Of a DNA stretch of 64,000 bases, positions 1 through 24,036 are shown in pieces. The stretch is from the NCBI RefSeq assembly GCF_033115175.1, contig NC_084834.1, forward strand, positions 11,939,294 through 12,003,293, in the 5' to 3' direction. The notes below the pieces were generated by a model. The model was not told the DNA's origin. It saw nothing but the letters and a program-made list of their open reading frames with translations, and searched no databases. The translations under genes and the position numbers were made by a program. The first letter of the stretch is position 1. Each line of letters opens with the position of its first letter. Source of the DNA: Lepus europaeus (lineage: Eukaryota > Chordata > Mammalia > Lagomorpha > Leporidae).

Positions 1-1
1 C

Positions 2-134
2 ATGAGGGCACTTCAAAAGCTTCATGGAAAAATGGAATTAAAAAATAACGTTTATTTTGATGCAAACATTTTTGAAGCCCATGCATAGCTTTTTCATAAA
101 AACATTTTTGTGAACTTTTTGAAGACTCCTCATA
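2..134. mobile_element. Mariner-like MITE with terminal inverted repeats
   Basis: The left end ATGAGGGCACTTCAAAAGC is mirrored at the right by the complement of GTGAACTTTTTGAAG plus ACTCCTCAT, giving TIRs of about 24 bp. The interior is AT-rich with TGGAATTAAAAAATAAC and GATGCAAACATTTTTGAA. It is 133 bp with no coding capacity, so a non-autonomous DNA transposon. Diverged partial relatives lie near 33545 and 43285. The mariner label is from the TIR style and is tentative. Confidence 0.6.
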
Positions 135-198
135 CAATATTGCTATCTTCTTACAAGTGTGTGTAATTTTTATTAAACAACCTTGGTATAGAAAATAA

Positions 199-491
199 GA
201 TTGATTGATTGATTTGACAGACAGAGAGAGAGAGTTCTCCCATCCGCTGGTTCACTCCCAGAACAGCCACAACGGCCAGAGCTGTGCCTATCCAAAGCCA
301 GGAGCCAGGAACTTCTTCTGGGTCTCCCACACGGATGCAGGGCCCGAGCATTTAGGTCTTCATCTACTGCCTTCCCAGGCCATAGCGGGAGCTGGATTGC
401 AGATGGAGCAGCTGGGACTTGAACTAGCGTCCATATGGGATGCCGGTGCCGCAGGTGGAGGCTTAACCTACTACACCACAGCGTTGGGCCC
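199..491 (-). mobile_element. C-repeat SINE, near full length
   Basis: Antisense copy: (GATT)n tail, GACAGACAGAGAGAG, then a body ending ACCACAGCGTTGGGCCC, the complement of the tRNA-like head. Confidence 0.85.
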
Positions 492-1318
492 TAGACTTTT
501 CCTAATTGGAAAAACATAGCCCAAAGCAACATCCTACCTGTGATAGCCTGATATAATAATCTCTATGTAGTTATAAGTAATGAATACTGTTGTCTGGGAA
601 ATATATATTCAAAGGTAGATATTCAGGCCATTTGGGGGGCTGCGTACAAACTCCTTATCGGCGTTATCCTGTGGTCTTCCTAGGAGAACTGAATACTGAG
701 AACTGTGATGAGTGCTGGGAGCCAACACTGGCTGGCATCACTGTTGCTGTTTGCATCATTACAAAGCAGGAGAAAAGAGTGGCAGTGACATTATACACTA
801 TCGTCTGGAATAGAATTTGATAGCTCTTCACACCTGGGCGCCTGCATTCCACAGGTGAGGCCACACAGCGAAGGCGTCCCAGCACGCATCCAGCTGCCTG
901 GACCAGTACACATTCCGGAACCCTTGTCCTGTCAACTCGCGCCCCCTACAGGCCACTGTTTCCACATAGCCGATCTTTCTGAAGTTGAAAGCATAAAACT
1001 GACTGGTCATCCCCCTGCTCAGAGGCTCTCCAACACTCACCTCAGAACTCTTCCCCACACGGATTGGCCCACGCTCCTCTCTCCCAGGGCTCTTGCATTC
1101 GCTGGTTTTGACTGGGGACAGGCTCCTTGCTGGCTGCAAAGCTGTGGCTCAGATGTGGCTCCTCAGCCCGGTCGCTTCCTGCCTAGTGTAGCTCACAGCA
1201 CATCCTCCGCCCTTCTCTGCCTCCCTACCCCGCTAATGTCTCGGTAGTGTCTGTCTTGTGCACCGTCACGTCCTGTCATTCCTGAAACACGCTAAGCTCT
1301 GTGTCTTGTTACATCCCT
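492..1318. other. Intergenic stretch, nothing recognised
   Basis: About 830 nt between SINEs, downstream of SLC39A14. No exon-like frame with splice sites or known repeat was recognised. Confidence 0.5.
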
Positions 1319-1541
1319 GGGGCCAGCACTGTGGCGTAGTGGGTAAAGCCTCCGCCTGCTATGCCAGCATCCCATATGGGCGCTGGTTCGAGTCCCAGCT
1401 GCTCCACTTCCAAATCCAGCTCCCTCCTAAGGGGCTTGGACAAGCAGCAGAAAATGGCCCAGATGCTTGGGCCCCTGCACCCACGGGGGAGACCTGGATG
1501 AAGCTTCTGGCTCCTGGCTTTGGAAAAAAAAGAAAAAAAAA
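1319..1541 (+). mobile_element. C-repeat SINE, 3'-truncated
   Basis: Head GGGGCCAGCACTGTGGCG and B-box-like GGTTCGAGTCCC are clear. The body stops after GCTCCTGGCTTTGG and runs straight into an A-rich tail, so the last third is missing. Confidence 0.85.
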
Positions 1542-1744
1542 TTCCTCTGCTCTTTCTGCTGAAGACAAAGAGGGGCCAACTCTGGGGAAGCAGGTCTGTA
1601 CTGGTCCGAGCTCATCGCTGTTCCCAAGTCATCAAACCTAGGTGCTTTCCAAGGGCCTTCTCACTGCAGCTAGCTACCAAGGCTGTGTGTGAAAAAACAC
1701 TAGTAACAGCTAGATTAAGGCGGTCTTTCCACACAGCCTGAGGT

Positions 1745-2083
1745 TTTATTTATTTTTAAAGAGTTATTTATTTGAAAGGCACAAATATGGAGAGAGAAGG
1801 AGAGAGAGAGACGGAGAGGGAAAGAGAAATCCTCCATCCACTTGTTCACTCCCCAGATGGCCGCAACAGCTGAGCCAGGCTGAAGCCAGAAGCCAGGAGC
1901 TTCTTCTGGGTCTCCCACGGGGGTGCAGGGACCCAAGGACTTGGATCACTTTCTGCTGCTTTCCCAGGCGCATTTTCAGGGACCTGGATCAGAAGTGGAG
2001 CAGCCAAGACTTGAGCTGGTGCCCATATGGGAAGCCAGCACTGCAGGCGGAGGCTTAACCTGCTACGCTACAGCACTGGCCCC
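1745..2083 (-). mobile_element. C-repeat SINE, full length
   Basis: Antisense, from AGTTATTTATTTGAAAGGC to CTACAGCACTGGCCCC. It is the first unit of a local SINE-plus-flank duplication. Confidence 0.85.
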
Positions 2084-2144
2084 ACAGCCTTAAACAAAGT
2101 TAATGTAAAGTGTAATTAGGAAAACAGATGTGCAGAAATAAATA

Positions 2145-2458
2145 CTTTTTTTAAAAAAATTACTCATTTATTTGAGAGCCAGAGTTACAGAGAGGGGGAG
2201 AGACAGAGAGATCTTCCATTTGTTGATTCACTTCCCAAAGGGCTGCAACAGCTGGAGTGGGGCCAGTTTGAAGCCAGGAGCCTCCTCTGGGTCTCCCACT
2301 TGGGTGCAGGGGCCCAAGCACTTCGGCCATCTTCCTTCCACTGTTTTCCCAGGCCATCACAGGAAACTGGATCAGAAGTGGAGCAGCTGGGACTTGAACT
2401 GGGTGCCCACAGGGGATGTAGGCAGAGGCTTAGCTTACTATGCCACAGCGCCAGCTCC
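2145..2458 (-). mobile_element. C-repeat SINE, full length
   Basis: Antisense, from TACTCATTTATTTGAGAGCC to GCCACAGCGCCAGCTCC. Its right flank resembles the right flank of the preceding copy. Confidence 0.85.
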
Positions 2459-4272
2459 AACAGCTTCAGATTTTAAACAGAGTTCATGTAGAGCATAATT
2501 AGGAAGACAAATGTGCAGGAATAAAATACCTCTTAAAGCCAAATGAAGATGTGCGGAGGTCTCTCCTGTTTGGATCTTTTACCCTTTTTAGAATTGTAAT
2601 CAAACCCTCTACACAAAGGAATCGGTGCAATGTTTTCCAAAAATCAGCTTTCCCAGGAAAGAGAACAAAAGAATCTAAATCCCAGCAGCTCTGCCTCCTG
2701 TTCACCCAGTTTCAAGAGGGAGGAAAAAAAAAAAAAAAAGCCTGGCATTAATTGGAGAATGGCTGCCACGCTTAAACTGTGCGCCTTCACCAGCATATTT
2801 CTTCTCAAGATCACGTCTCTGGCACACAAGCAGGCAACAGCTTCCAAACAGCCTGAACCTTTAGAAGTCACCAGGAACAGACAGCTAACAGTCTACTCCG
2901 GGAGGATTCTCAAGATCAAAGAGACTTTTTATCTTCCTCGCCAGCATCTGTAATTAAAGACCTTATCTTTTATTTTAAGCAAAGCAAAACAAAAACAAAA
3001 GTATTGCCTTTATGGAATTGGTTGTTTTTTTGTCTTAAAACCCACAAGGTTGAGGGAATGTCATTTAGAATGGCTTCCCCCAGAGGTTTCTGGTTAGGGA
3101 TCCTCCCCAGGGAATTTCCTGATGGCTGGGTGGATTGGCATCTAAATTTATTCTTGGCAACCTCAACAGTCCAAAGACCTACCAACAAAACACAAGCACA
3201 GGAAAAACACCCAGCGCCCGGTGGCGAAAGAACCTCTTCTTGGCTTATGATTGCCAAGGCTGGCGTGCTTCTGGGTTACTCCTTAACTACAACAGAGGCT
3301 ACCACCTGGGAACCCCACCCAAAGCCAGGGTCAAAAATTACAGGGACACAGCAAGGACACAGCAAGAAGGGGTTGTGGTTTCAGAAAGAAAAATGGCTCT
3401 TGGCTAGCACCTCTTAGCTGGCGCCTAAGAACCTTTGGCTCTGTGCCAAACACTGGCTTTTTTTTTTTTCTATGATTAAAAAAGTCATCTATCCCGAGAG
3501 GAATGTGAATTCAGTCTATTCCGGAAGAAAGAAGGGGATGTGGGTCTGCCCTCCGTCTGAAGAGGCAGGTGCTTCACACCCAGGAAGCTGCAAGAGAAAG
3601 CTCTGGCTGTCGACCGTGTCTCATCACGTCGGGAACCGGGTTTCCCTCCACTCAGATCTGACGGTCACCAGGAACGGGCAGAAGCAACAGGGGGGACAGC
3701 ACTGACCCACGTGCATGGCGCCGTTTAGATGTCAGCGTGTCCCACCTTCCACGCCAAAAATGCCCGACGTGGCTTAGCTGCTTACGAGTCTTCCAAGGAG
3801 ATGGCTGAGGTCAAGGTTTTAAGCTGCTTAATGGCCTGTTTGCTTTGCTTAGCTCTGTTCTCTGTGGGACATTAATCCACCTCTCAAACTCAGGTTTCTA
3901 AGTAAAGGTGGACCAGGGAACAGGGCATAAGCAAAACCACCATCAATGACAGGAAGACACCTGGGCACTGTAGCCAATGGGGAGGGTCATCCGCAACACC
4001 GCATCTGGTCCTCCTGTTCACCCATGCCCCGCGGCGGGTGCTGAGACCCCAGCAGGAAGCCAGGGAGCATCTCCACCCAGAAGGAACTTGGTGTAAAAGC
4101 CAATAGCAAAACTGCAATGCAAGTCCTGTAAGCCGGAGTCCGCAGCCACGGCGTCCAGCCTGGGAAGGCGGCGGGGAGATGGCAGGAAAGGAGCGGCCAG
4201 AACGAAGAGGGAATATCCTGCTGCAAGGTGGTGCCAATCAAGGCACCCGCACGAGCCCTGGATGCAGGGAGG
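2459..4272. other. Intergenic stretch, nothing recognised beyond a short duplicated flank
   Basis: 1.8 kb. The first ~70 nt repeat 2084-2143 (see findings). The rest has A and T runs (2725-2740, 3459-3470) but no recognised exon or repeat. Confidence 0.5.
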
Positions 4273-4540
4273 CGGGGCCGGCACTGTGGCATAGTGGGTT
4301 AATCCTCTACCTGCGGTGCCAGCATCCTGTATGGGCACCGGTTCAAGTCCCGGCTGCTCCTCTTCTGATCCAGCTCTCAGCTATGGCCTAGGAAAGCAGA
4401 AGATGGCCCACGTGCTTGGGCCCCTGCACCCGCGTGAGAGACCTGGAAGACACTTCTGGCTCAGCTCTGGCCATTGTGGCCATTTGGGGAGTGAACCAGC
4501 AGATGGAAGAGACTTTCTCTGCCTCTCAATAAAACAAGCC
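4273..4540 (+). mobile_element. C-repeat SINE
   Basis: Starts GGGGCCGGCACTGTGGC, contains GGTTCAAGTCCCGGC, and ends CTGCCTCTCAATAAAAC. Confidence 0.85.
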
Positions 4541-4606
4541 CCCTCGCCCCCCAAAAAAAACAACCACCACACGGACAACCACACTCATTAATTAAATACC
4601 CAGCAT

Positions 4607-4885
4607 GGGGCCAGTGCTGTGACAAAGTGGTTACATTGTGATCTGCAGTGCTGGCATCCCATATGGGCGCTGGTTCCTGTCCCAGCTGCTCCACTTCCCA
4701 CCCAGCTCCCTGTTAATGTGCCTGGAAGACGTCACAAGTGCTTGGCCCCCACACTCAAGTGGGAGACAAAGATGACACTCCAGCCTCAGCCATTGTGGCC
4801 ATTTGGGGGAGTGAACCAGCCGATGGAAGATCTTTCTAACTCCTCCGTCTTTCAAAGAAATGAATCTTTCAAAAAAAAAAAAAAA
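4607..4885 (+). mobile_element. C-repeat SINE
   Basis: Starts GGGGCCAGTGCTGTGAC with a degraded A box (ACAAAGTGG). Ends GAATCTTTC followed by A14. Tandem with the preceding copy. Confidence 0.85.
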
Positions 4886-5031
4886 TCCAGAATACATGAT
4901 TATTTTATCATACCATATCGATGAAGTCACATGTTCCATTAGACAGAAACTAAACTTTTCTGAAGTGAGCATATTTCACCTGTAAGTTCCCTCCTAAAAT
5001 CCCATAATCAAAAAGGAGGCTAGATCTGATT

Positions 5032-5055
5032 AAAAAAAAAAAAAAAAAAAAAAAA
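5032..5055 (+). repeat. Poly(A) run
   Basis: 24 consecutive A about 90 nt beyond the SLC39A14 cleavage site. Confidence 0.9.
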
Positions 5056-5167
5056 GTTTGCAAACCAGTAAGGCACCATCGCCCCCCTGTGTTCAGTAAC
5101 CTTCATTACACCCACAGGATTACCACAAAAGACCACACATGGATTGTCAACAATTACAGAATATAGC

Positions 5168-5173
5168 TTTATT
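5168..5173 (-). terminator. SLC39A14: Distal poly(A) signal of SLC39A14
   Basis: AATAAA on the minus strand (plus TTTATT) in CTATAAATAAAGCTATA. Cleavage is expected about 15-25 nt downstream, near 5145-5155. Confidence 0.7.
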
Positions 5174-5337
5174 TATAGAACCTTACAAATAAAACATTTA
5201 CAGTCCATATAAGTTATTTTCTCTGCTAATTTCTTCTCATAACACCTGAGTTATTTAAAAAAATACTGTGGTGGAACTGTAGGACTGTGAAGGGAATATA
5301 ACAATAAAAACCTAACCTCTCTCTGCAAAACTCAGAC

Positions 5338-5343
5338 TTTATT
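5338..5343 (-). terminator. SLC39A14: Possible proximal poly(A) signal of SLC39A14
   Basis: AATAAA on the minus strand (GGAAATAAAGTCTG), 170 nt before the distal signal. It could give a slightly shorter 3' UTR. Confidence 0.4.
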
Positions 5344-7538
5344 TCCTGTAAAGCAGATTTCTGGCATATTATCACCTCCTCGGAAGAGGACTTAGGAGCT
5401 GGTCTGTCTGGGAAAAAAAAGAAGGCTGAAGATGCTAATGTCAGGGGTGTGGACAGTCCTCCAAACAACCCATTACCCCATGGAGGTCTCCTGTGTACAA
5501 ATGCCCAACACGGCCAAGTTCAACACACGAAAGCCGAACTGCCACATCTCTCACAGGGCCAATCCACTGCCAATGGCAACTCGACAATCAGACGACCTGG
5601 CAGCCCGGCCAGTCCCAAGCTTGAGCTTGACTTTGGGTCTGGCCTCTACACCGATTACGGTGCCAACAAGGAGCCTTTGCCTGTGAGGGCGGGTTCTTGG
5701 GTCACTGCAGGTGCACATACACAGGGAATGCACTGCCCTAGTCCAAAGCTTGCTTCTCTATTTGCTAACAAAGAGACTCTGTAGCTCCCAAACGACAAAG
5801 CACTACCTTTAGCTCAGGATGGTTCTGTGGAATGAATGACAGGGCTCACAGGGAACGCTAAGGCTATACACTTGACACATCAACGTGAATTAAGTACAGC
5901 AAGATCTCCCAGAGTCTTATGTTTCAAGTGTTACCTTCTGCCGGCTCCCGAGAGCAGTGTAAGAAGCACAGAACAGATGAAGAAATTGCTTTAAAACAAT
6001 AATAACGATCACAACACAAAAACGTTAAAGATGCCGACACGCGAGGAATTGGTTCTTTGGTTAAAAAAAGTGGACCAAAACCCTTAGGAGGAGTTGGTTT
6101 TGATTTTGAACCGAGACTCTTGGTCACCAAAGGTTTTTCTTCAGCAGAGTTGTGGGCGGTCATCCACTTCCACCACAGCTGGTGGATCAGAACCGAGCCA
6201 CTCCGAGGAAGTCGCCCCCGCGGCTTCCCCACTCGCGCCCAAGAGTAGCTGGGGTCTCGGGGCTTGTTGTCCAGTGAGAGAAAACAAAGGAGATGCTGTT
6301 TTTCAGGACTGAGGGAGCTAGAACAGACTGGGGCCTCCGGCCAGTCACCCACGCGAGCCCCTGGGCTGCAAGTGTGGGCGCCTCTAAGAAAGGGGCCGAG
6401 GGGTCTCGCATTATCAATATGATAATGGGAAATCCATTCACCTAGTGAACCTGGAGATCGGAGGAGGGGGCTCCAGTGCCCGAGGCTGGCCCCCCAGCTC
6501 CACAGAGCAGCCTGCCTGTCCGCGGTCCCGAGAGAACGAGAGCATTTCATCGCCAACCCAGGACTTGGCCTGGGTCCCGGCTGAGGGAGGCGGCGGCGAC
6601 CTGGGCAGATCCGCCGGCAGCAGTGACATCCACGGGGCCGCAGCCCGAGTTCCAGAGACGGCCGCGAACTCGTCCTTCCACGGACGGGACGGGCCAGTCC
6701 TAAATTCTGCCTGCCTGATGCCACTCTGGATCAGCCCTGCCTCAGCGGCGCGCACCCTGCCTCCGAGTCTGAGTGTGCTGGGGGGACGCAGACATGTGCT
6801 CAGGATGTGCTTCTAAGGGAAGCTGGGAGCCGGGGAGGGGAGGTGGGGGTCACAGCCAGGAAGAGGAGGGTCCCCGCGCCTGCTCACCGGGGAGCCATGC
6901 ACCTGCAGCGGGAGCCAGCGAGCACACACAAGTCCCCGGGCCTCCTGCCCCTCCAATGACCCGCGGTGATGCCCGCCTCCCCTATTGGCTGCCTGCTGAG
7001 AGAAGAGGCAGGCAACTGCCAGGGCTTCGGAAAGCTGCGAGGGAGGGGTTCCTGTCGCCTGCCCCTTCTCTGTTAAGAGCAAGCGAGAACGGGCTTCAGA
7101 ACGGGCCGCCTGTGGTTCCCCTGTGAACCCGCACGGAGATTCACGGGCCCCAACTCCGGATGCACCTGCTGCTTCCAGCCAGGTGCTGGCCACCGGCTGG
7201 ATTTTGCATTGTAGGGTACAGAGATCTGCAATCTCTTGAGCGATGATTCCGAGACAAAGAGGCCAGGGTGACGAGGGAAGCAGGCTCGGCTCGGCCTGGA
7301 AGGTGCATTGAGATTCTAGAGTCGCTGTGGGAGGAGAGAGGGCAAGGCCAGGGTGCGAGGCGCTACCTAGCTACCAAGAGGCTGGCTCCCAGCCTGGCTT
7401 ACTCCCAGGGCAGAGCGGTGTGACAACAGCCAGCATCCGAACACAGGGACGCACAGTCAGGGTCGCAGGCTTTAACCCATGGCCTCCTCCGTGGTGCTCG
7501 GCGGACGCCAGGGCCAGGGACCGGACGGTCCGGGGCCG

Positions 7539-20548
<13,010 letters not shown>

Positions 20549-20725
20549 GGTGGCCATATGCACCTGCAAGGGCACAAAGCCGGAGAAGGTGAGGCCCCGC
20601 CCGTCCCCATCTCCTGCCAGCCGTGCCTGGCCCGTGAGCCCCGCTCCAAGCACGAGGCCACTTCTCTACTTCCCCTGCCTGGCCTCTGAGAGAAACCTTT
20701 CTCTGCAAAGCAGAAAAGGAAAGTA

Positions 20726-21370
20726 GGTGCCGGCCATTGTGATGCACTCCTCAATTCTGGTGCCAGCATCCCACGTGGGCACCTGATCGAGTCCCGGACA
20801 CTCCGTTTCTGATCCAGTTCCAGCCAATGCACCTGGAAAACTCAGCAGAAGACGGCCCAAGCGCTTGAGCCCCGGATGGAGTTCCTGGCTCCTGGCTCCA
20901 TGCAGCCTGACCCAACCTGGCCGTTGCGGCCAGCTGGAGAATGAATTAGTGAAGAGATCTCCTTCCCTGTCTGCCCCCTCTCTCCCACCACTCTTTTTTT
21001 TTTTTTTTTTGACAGGCAGAGTGGACAGTGAGAGAGAGAGCAGAGAGAAAGGTCTTCCTTTACAGTTGGTTCACCCTCCAATGGTCGCCGCGGCTGGCGC
21101 GCTGCAGCCGGCACATCGCGCTGATCCGAATCCAGGAGCCAGGTGCTTCTCCTGGTCTCCCATGCGGGTGCAGGGCCCAAGCACTTGGGCCATCCTCCAC
21201 TGCACTCCCGGGCCACAGCAGAGAGCTGGCCTGGAAGAGGGGCAACCGGGACAGAATCCGGCGCCCTGACTGGGACTAGAACCAGGGTGCCGGCACCGCA
21301 GGCGGAGGATTAGCCTATTGAGCCACGGCACCAGCTTCCCACCACTCTTTCAAATCAATAACAAACAAAT
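20726..21370 (+). mobile_element. C-repeat SINE split by a second SINE
   Basis: Left part 20726-20994 (GTGCCGGCCATTGTGATGC to TCCCACCACTC), right part 21351-21370 (CAAATCAATAACAAACAAATC tail). The break is a 14-nt target duplication around 20995-21336. Confidence 0.8.
20995..21336 (-). mobile_element. CTAGGCTAATCC-type SINE subfamily, inserted in another SINE
   Basis: Antisense: T15, GACAGGCAGAGTGGACAGTG, CAATGGTCGCCGCGG, ending GGATTAGCCTATTGAGCCACGG. The head and the GTGGACAGTGAGAGAG tail differ from the main C repeat, marking a separate, younger subfamily. Confidence 0.9.
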
Positions 21371-21387
21371 CTTCAAAAAGATTAAAA

Positions 21388-21685
21388 TTAGGGGCTAGTG
21401 TTGCGGTGCAGTGAGTTAAGCCCCTGCCTGTGAGGCCGGCATCCCATACAAGCATAAGTTCAAATCCCAGCTGCCCCACTTCTGATCCAGCTTCCTGCAA
21501 ATGTACCTGGGGAGGCAGCAGAAGACGGCCCAAGGACTTGGGCCACTGCCATCCACATGGGAGACCCGGATGGAGTTCCTGGCTTCTGGCTTTGGCCTGG
21601 CCCAGCCCCACCTGTTGTGGCCATTTGGGGAGTGAACCAACAGATGGAAGATCTCTGTCTTTCACATAAATAAATGTTTAAAAAG
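21388..21685 (+). mobile_element. C-repeat SINE
   Basis: Starts GGGGCTAGTGTTGCGGTG; ends CACATAAATAAATG + TTTAAAAAG. Confidence 0.85.
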
Positions 21686-22279
21686 TGAAAAGTAATCCAA
21701 AGGCAAACTCGGCAGGTTTGACCACACTTAAAATTAAACAGACGTGGTTATCATTTTGTCACGCCTTTATCTGGTAGAGATACTGGGATCATAGGGAGGG
21801 AAGCGCAGGAGCCGTGAGTCAGCCTCATAAAGACACGGAGTCAGGCACGGGATCTGCTCACACGTGATGGGGGGCGGGTGCACGCAGGGCCGCTGCTGAG
21901 ACCCAGTGACGAGCGGACAGGACCTCATCCGGTCCTCGGGCTGCTCTCTGCCTGTCTGACGTTCTCCAAAGCAAAGCCCAGACTGGCACCAGGGTACACC
22001 GGCACAGGTGACCAAGGTTTACTTCATCCCGTGTGAATTCGTGAACAAGCATGAAAAAAATCCTCAGCCTCGCTATGGCACTGAGGACGTACGTTTTTCA
22101 CACGTGGCGAACACCACTTTGCTGTTTACAGCAGAATGCATTTTTAGCTGTCACCCCTTACCTTAGTAAGACTAAGCATGAGAACGACGCATTGCCACGG
22201 AACGGACAACTTCGGGGAAGCTGCGTGCTAACAGAAATACTACGGAAGTGGAAAACACAGCCACACCGCACTCTGCATG
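21686..22279. other. Intron 1 stretch, nothing recognised
   Basis: About 590 nt of unique-looking intron between SINEs. Confidence 0.45.
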
Positions 22280-22506
22280 CCAGGCTCGCTCCCGCTCCCG
22301 GTGGGGCTCCCCATTCCAGGTTCCTGATAAGCAGACTCCGGAAGGCAGCAGGAAGGCAGCAGGTGACAGGTGACGCTCAGGTAGCTGGGTTCTTATCACC
22401 CTCTGGTGCTCTGGGCTGAGCCCTGCCCATCACAGACATGTGGGGAGCGAGCCAGCATATCCCTTTAACTCTTTCCCTTCCTCTGCCTCTCAAATAAAAT
22501 GTTTTC
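22280..22506 (+). mobile_element. Old C-repeat SINE, 5'-truncated
   Basis: Body and tail only: CGGAAGGCAGCAGG, CATGTGGGGAGCGAGCC, CTCAAATAAAATG. Confidence 0.65.
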
Positions 22507-22518
22507 AAACATCCGCAT

Positions 22519-22803
22519 TCAGGAGCAGGTGCTGTGGTACAGGCACAGGCATCCTATACAGGCGCTGGTTCAAGTCCCGGCTGTTCTAATTCTGCTCTGG
22601 CATACTGCCACTGGGCCTGGGGAAGCAGTGGGGGGTGACCAGGTGACCCAAGTGCTTGGGCCCCTGCACCAGCCTAGGAGACCTAGATGAAGCTCCTAGC
22701 TCCTGGCTTTGGGCTGGCCCAGTGCTGGCTGTGGCCACAGAGGCCACCTGGGGTCTGAAGATCGGTCTCTCTCTCTCACGCTTTCAAATAAATAAATAAC
22801 TAT
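22519..22803 (+). mobile_element. C-repeat SINE
   Basis: AGGAGCAGGTGCTGTGGTA head with a deletion before CACAGGCATCC; tail CTTTCAAATAAATAAATAAC. Confidence 0.8.
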
Positions 22804-22844
22804 TAAAACAAAGCAAAACAGGAAAGCTCTAACAGCAGGCTTGC

Positions 22845-23075
22845 CTGAATCCTGTCTCTATTGTTGACTAAGTTATTTCCCCAAAGTCCACGTTCTAGAA
22901 ACAGCCAGAGTAGCCAGGCAGCTCTCCGTGCTCTTTAGCAGGTTCCTGAGCCGCTCTCTACCTCAGTCTTCTCATCTACAAAATGGGCAGCCACGTCATA
23001 ACGGTGAGGAGTTAATGGCATAAGCCACGAGCCATAGAAAGCATCTGACAGGGCCTGGCTGTAATCACTGTAAGA
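22845..23075 (+). mobile_element. MIR SINE
   Basis: Sense MIR order: ACTAAGTTATTTCCCC, CTACCTCAGTCTTCTCAT, CTACAAAATGGGCAG, GAGGAGTTAATGGCATAAG. Confidence 0.7.
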
Positions 23076-23314
23076 CCTACACTTTAGTTGGGTGCCCTCA
23101 ACTTCGACTCTCTCGGCCCAGTGAGAGGCGCACCCGTCACAAAAAGCCACTCCTGCAACGTGTCCGTCTGGGGACATCTGGGGCTTTAGGGACACGCACG
23201 GACCTCACAGAGGTCAAACGGTGCTGTGATGGGACAGCCAGGGTCACCCAGTGGCTGGACCGGGACTCGCGGAGCTCAAATCCCCAGCAAAACGCAGAAG
23301 TTCCAGCACGGGGC

Positions 23315-23332
23315 GGGGGGGGGGGGGGGGGG
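23315..23332. repeat. G18 homopolymer
   Basis: Eighteen consecutive G after GGGC. Confidence 0.85.
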
Positions 23333-23993
23333 CGCAGGCTGGATCTTGGGAGAAGATGACCACCTGGCCCGGCTGCGAGCCACCCTACAAGGGGAAGAAG
23401 GCGGGTGTGGGCTCAGGAGAGGAGAGGCCAGGAGACGGTGGACGGCAGCCGCCACGTGCCCAGTGCAGCCCTCGTGGTGCCCACGCGCCCCTTGCTTCCT
23501 TCAGGGCAGGCAGGGACCCCGTCCCCAGCCGACCGACGTGGAGACCGCGACACGGAACCCACAGCCAGCAAGCAGCAAAGCCAGAAAAGGAACCGCTCGG
23601 GAGGGGAAGGCGTGCGAGTCAGCGCATCAGGCGACGTCCTGCCCTCCGCCCGGAGACGTCGGACACCCAGGCCAAGCACTGGAGATGAACCCACGCCGCC
23701 AGGCGCCAAGGCGAGACACAGTCTGTCCACAGCCAGAGGCCCAAGGAGGCCCGGTGCAGAGAGGTCACGCCGCCGCTGAGCACGGCTCGGGGCCAGCTGA
23801 GCCTGCCTCTTGGCAGGCAAGAACGGGAGCCCTCTGCACCAAGGGAGCGTCTTTGTGTTGTTTTTTTTAAACTACAAGTTATTCTTAGATGGGAAAAAGT
23901 TTACAGAGGATTCTCTGGAGGAGGGAAGCAGAAAGCAAGCATCCTTAGCTGGGAGGGCAGGGCCATGGCTGCAGGAGGAAGCCCAGCTAGAGG

Positions 23994-24036
23994 AGTGTGT
24001 GTGTGTGTGTCCATCCGTCCGCCTGTCCATCCGTCC
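23994..24036. repeat. (GT)n followed by CCATCCGTCC repeats
   Basis: About 8 GT units, then CCATCCGTCCGCCTGTCCATCC. Confidence 0.8.

Larger units (their letters stand above)
5145..7538 (-). other. SLC39A14: SLC39A14 3' UTR
   Basis: About 2.4 kb after the stop codon with no SINE insertion, unlike the flanking DNA, which supports its being transcribed and constrained. The middle part (about 6180-7100) is GC-rich. The end is AT-rich and carries poly(A) signals at 5338-5343 and 5168-5173. Open frames inside it (such as 5924-6724 on the minus strand) look like chance. The extent is inferred from the poly(A) signal, not from transcript data. Confidence 0.75.

Noticed and set aside
1-5140. First exon of the next gene downstream (PPP3CC in human)
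   Set aside because: No calcineurin-like coding sequence or CpG island in this part; it probably lies beyond the window.
5924-6724. Minus-strand open frame of 266 codons
   Set aside because: Falls inside the SLC39A14 3' UTR and resembles no family.
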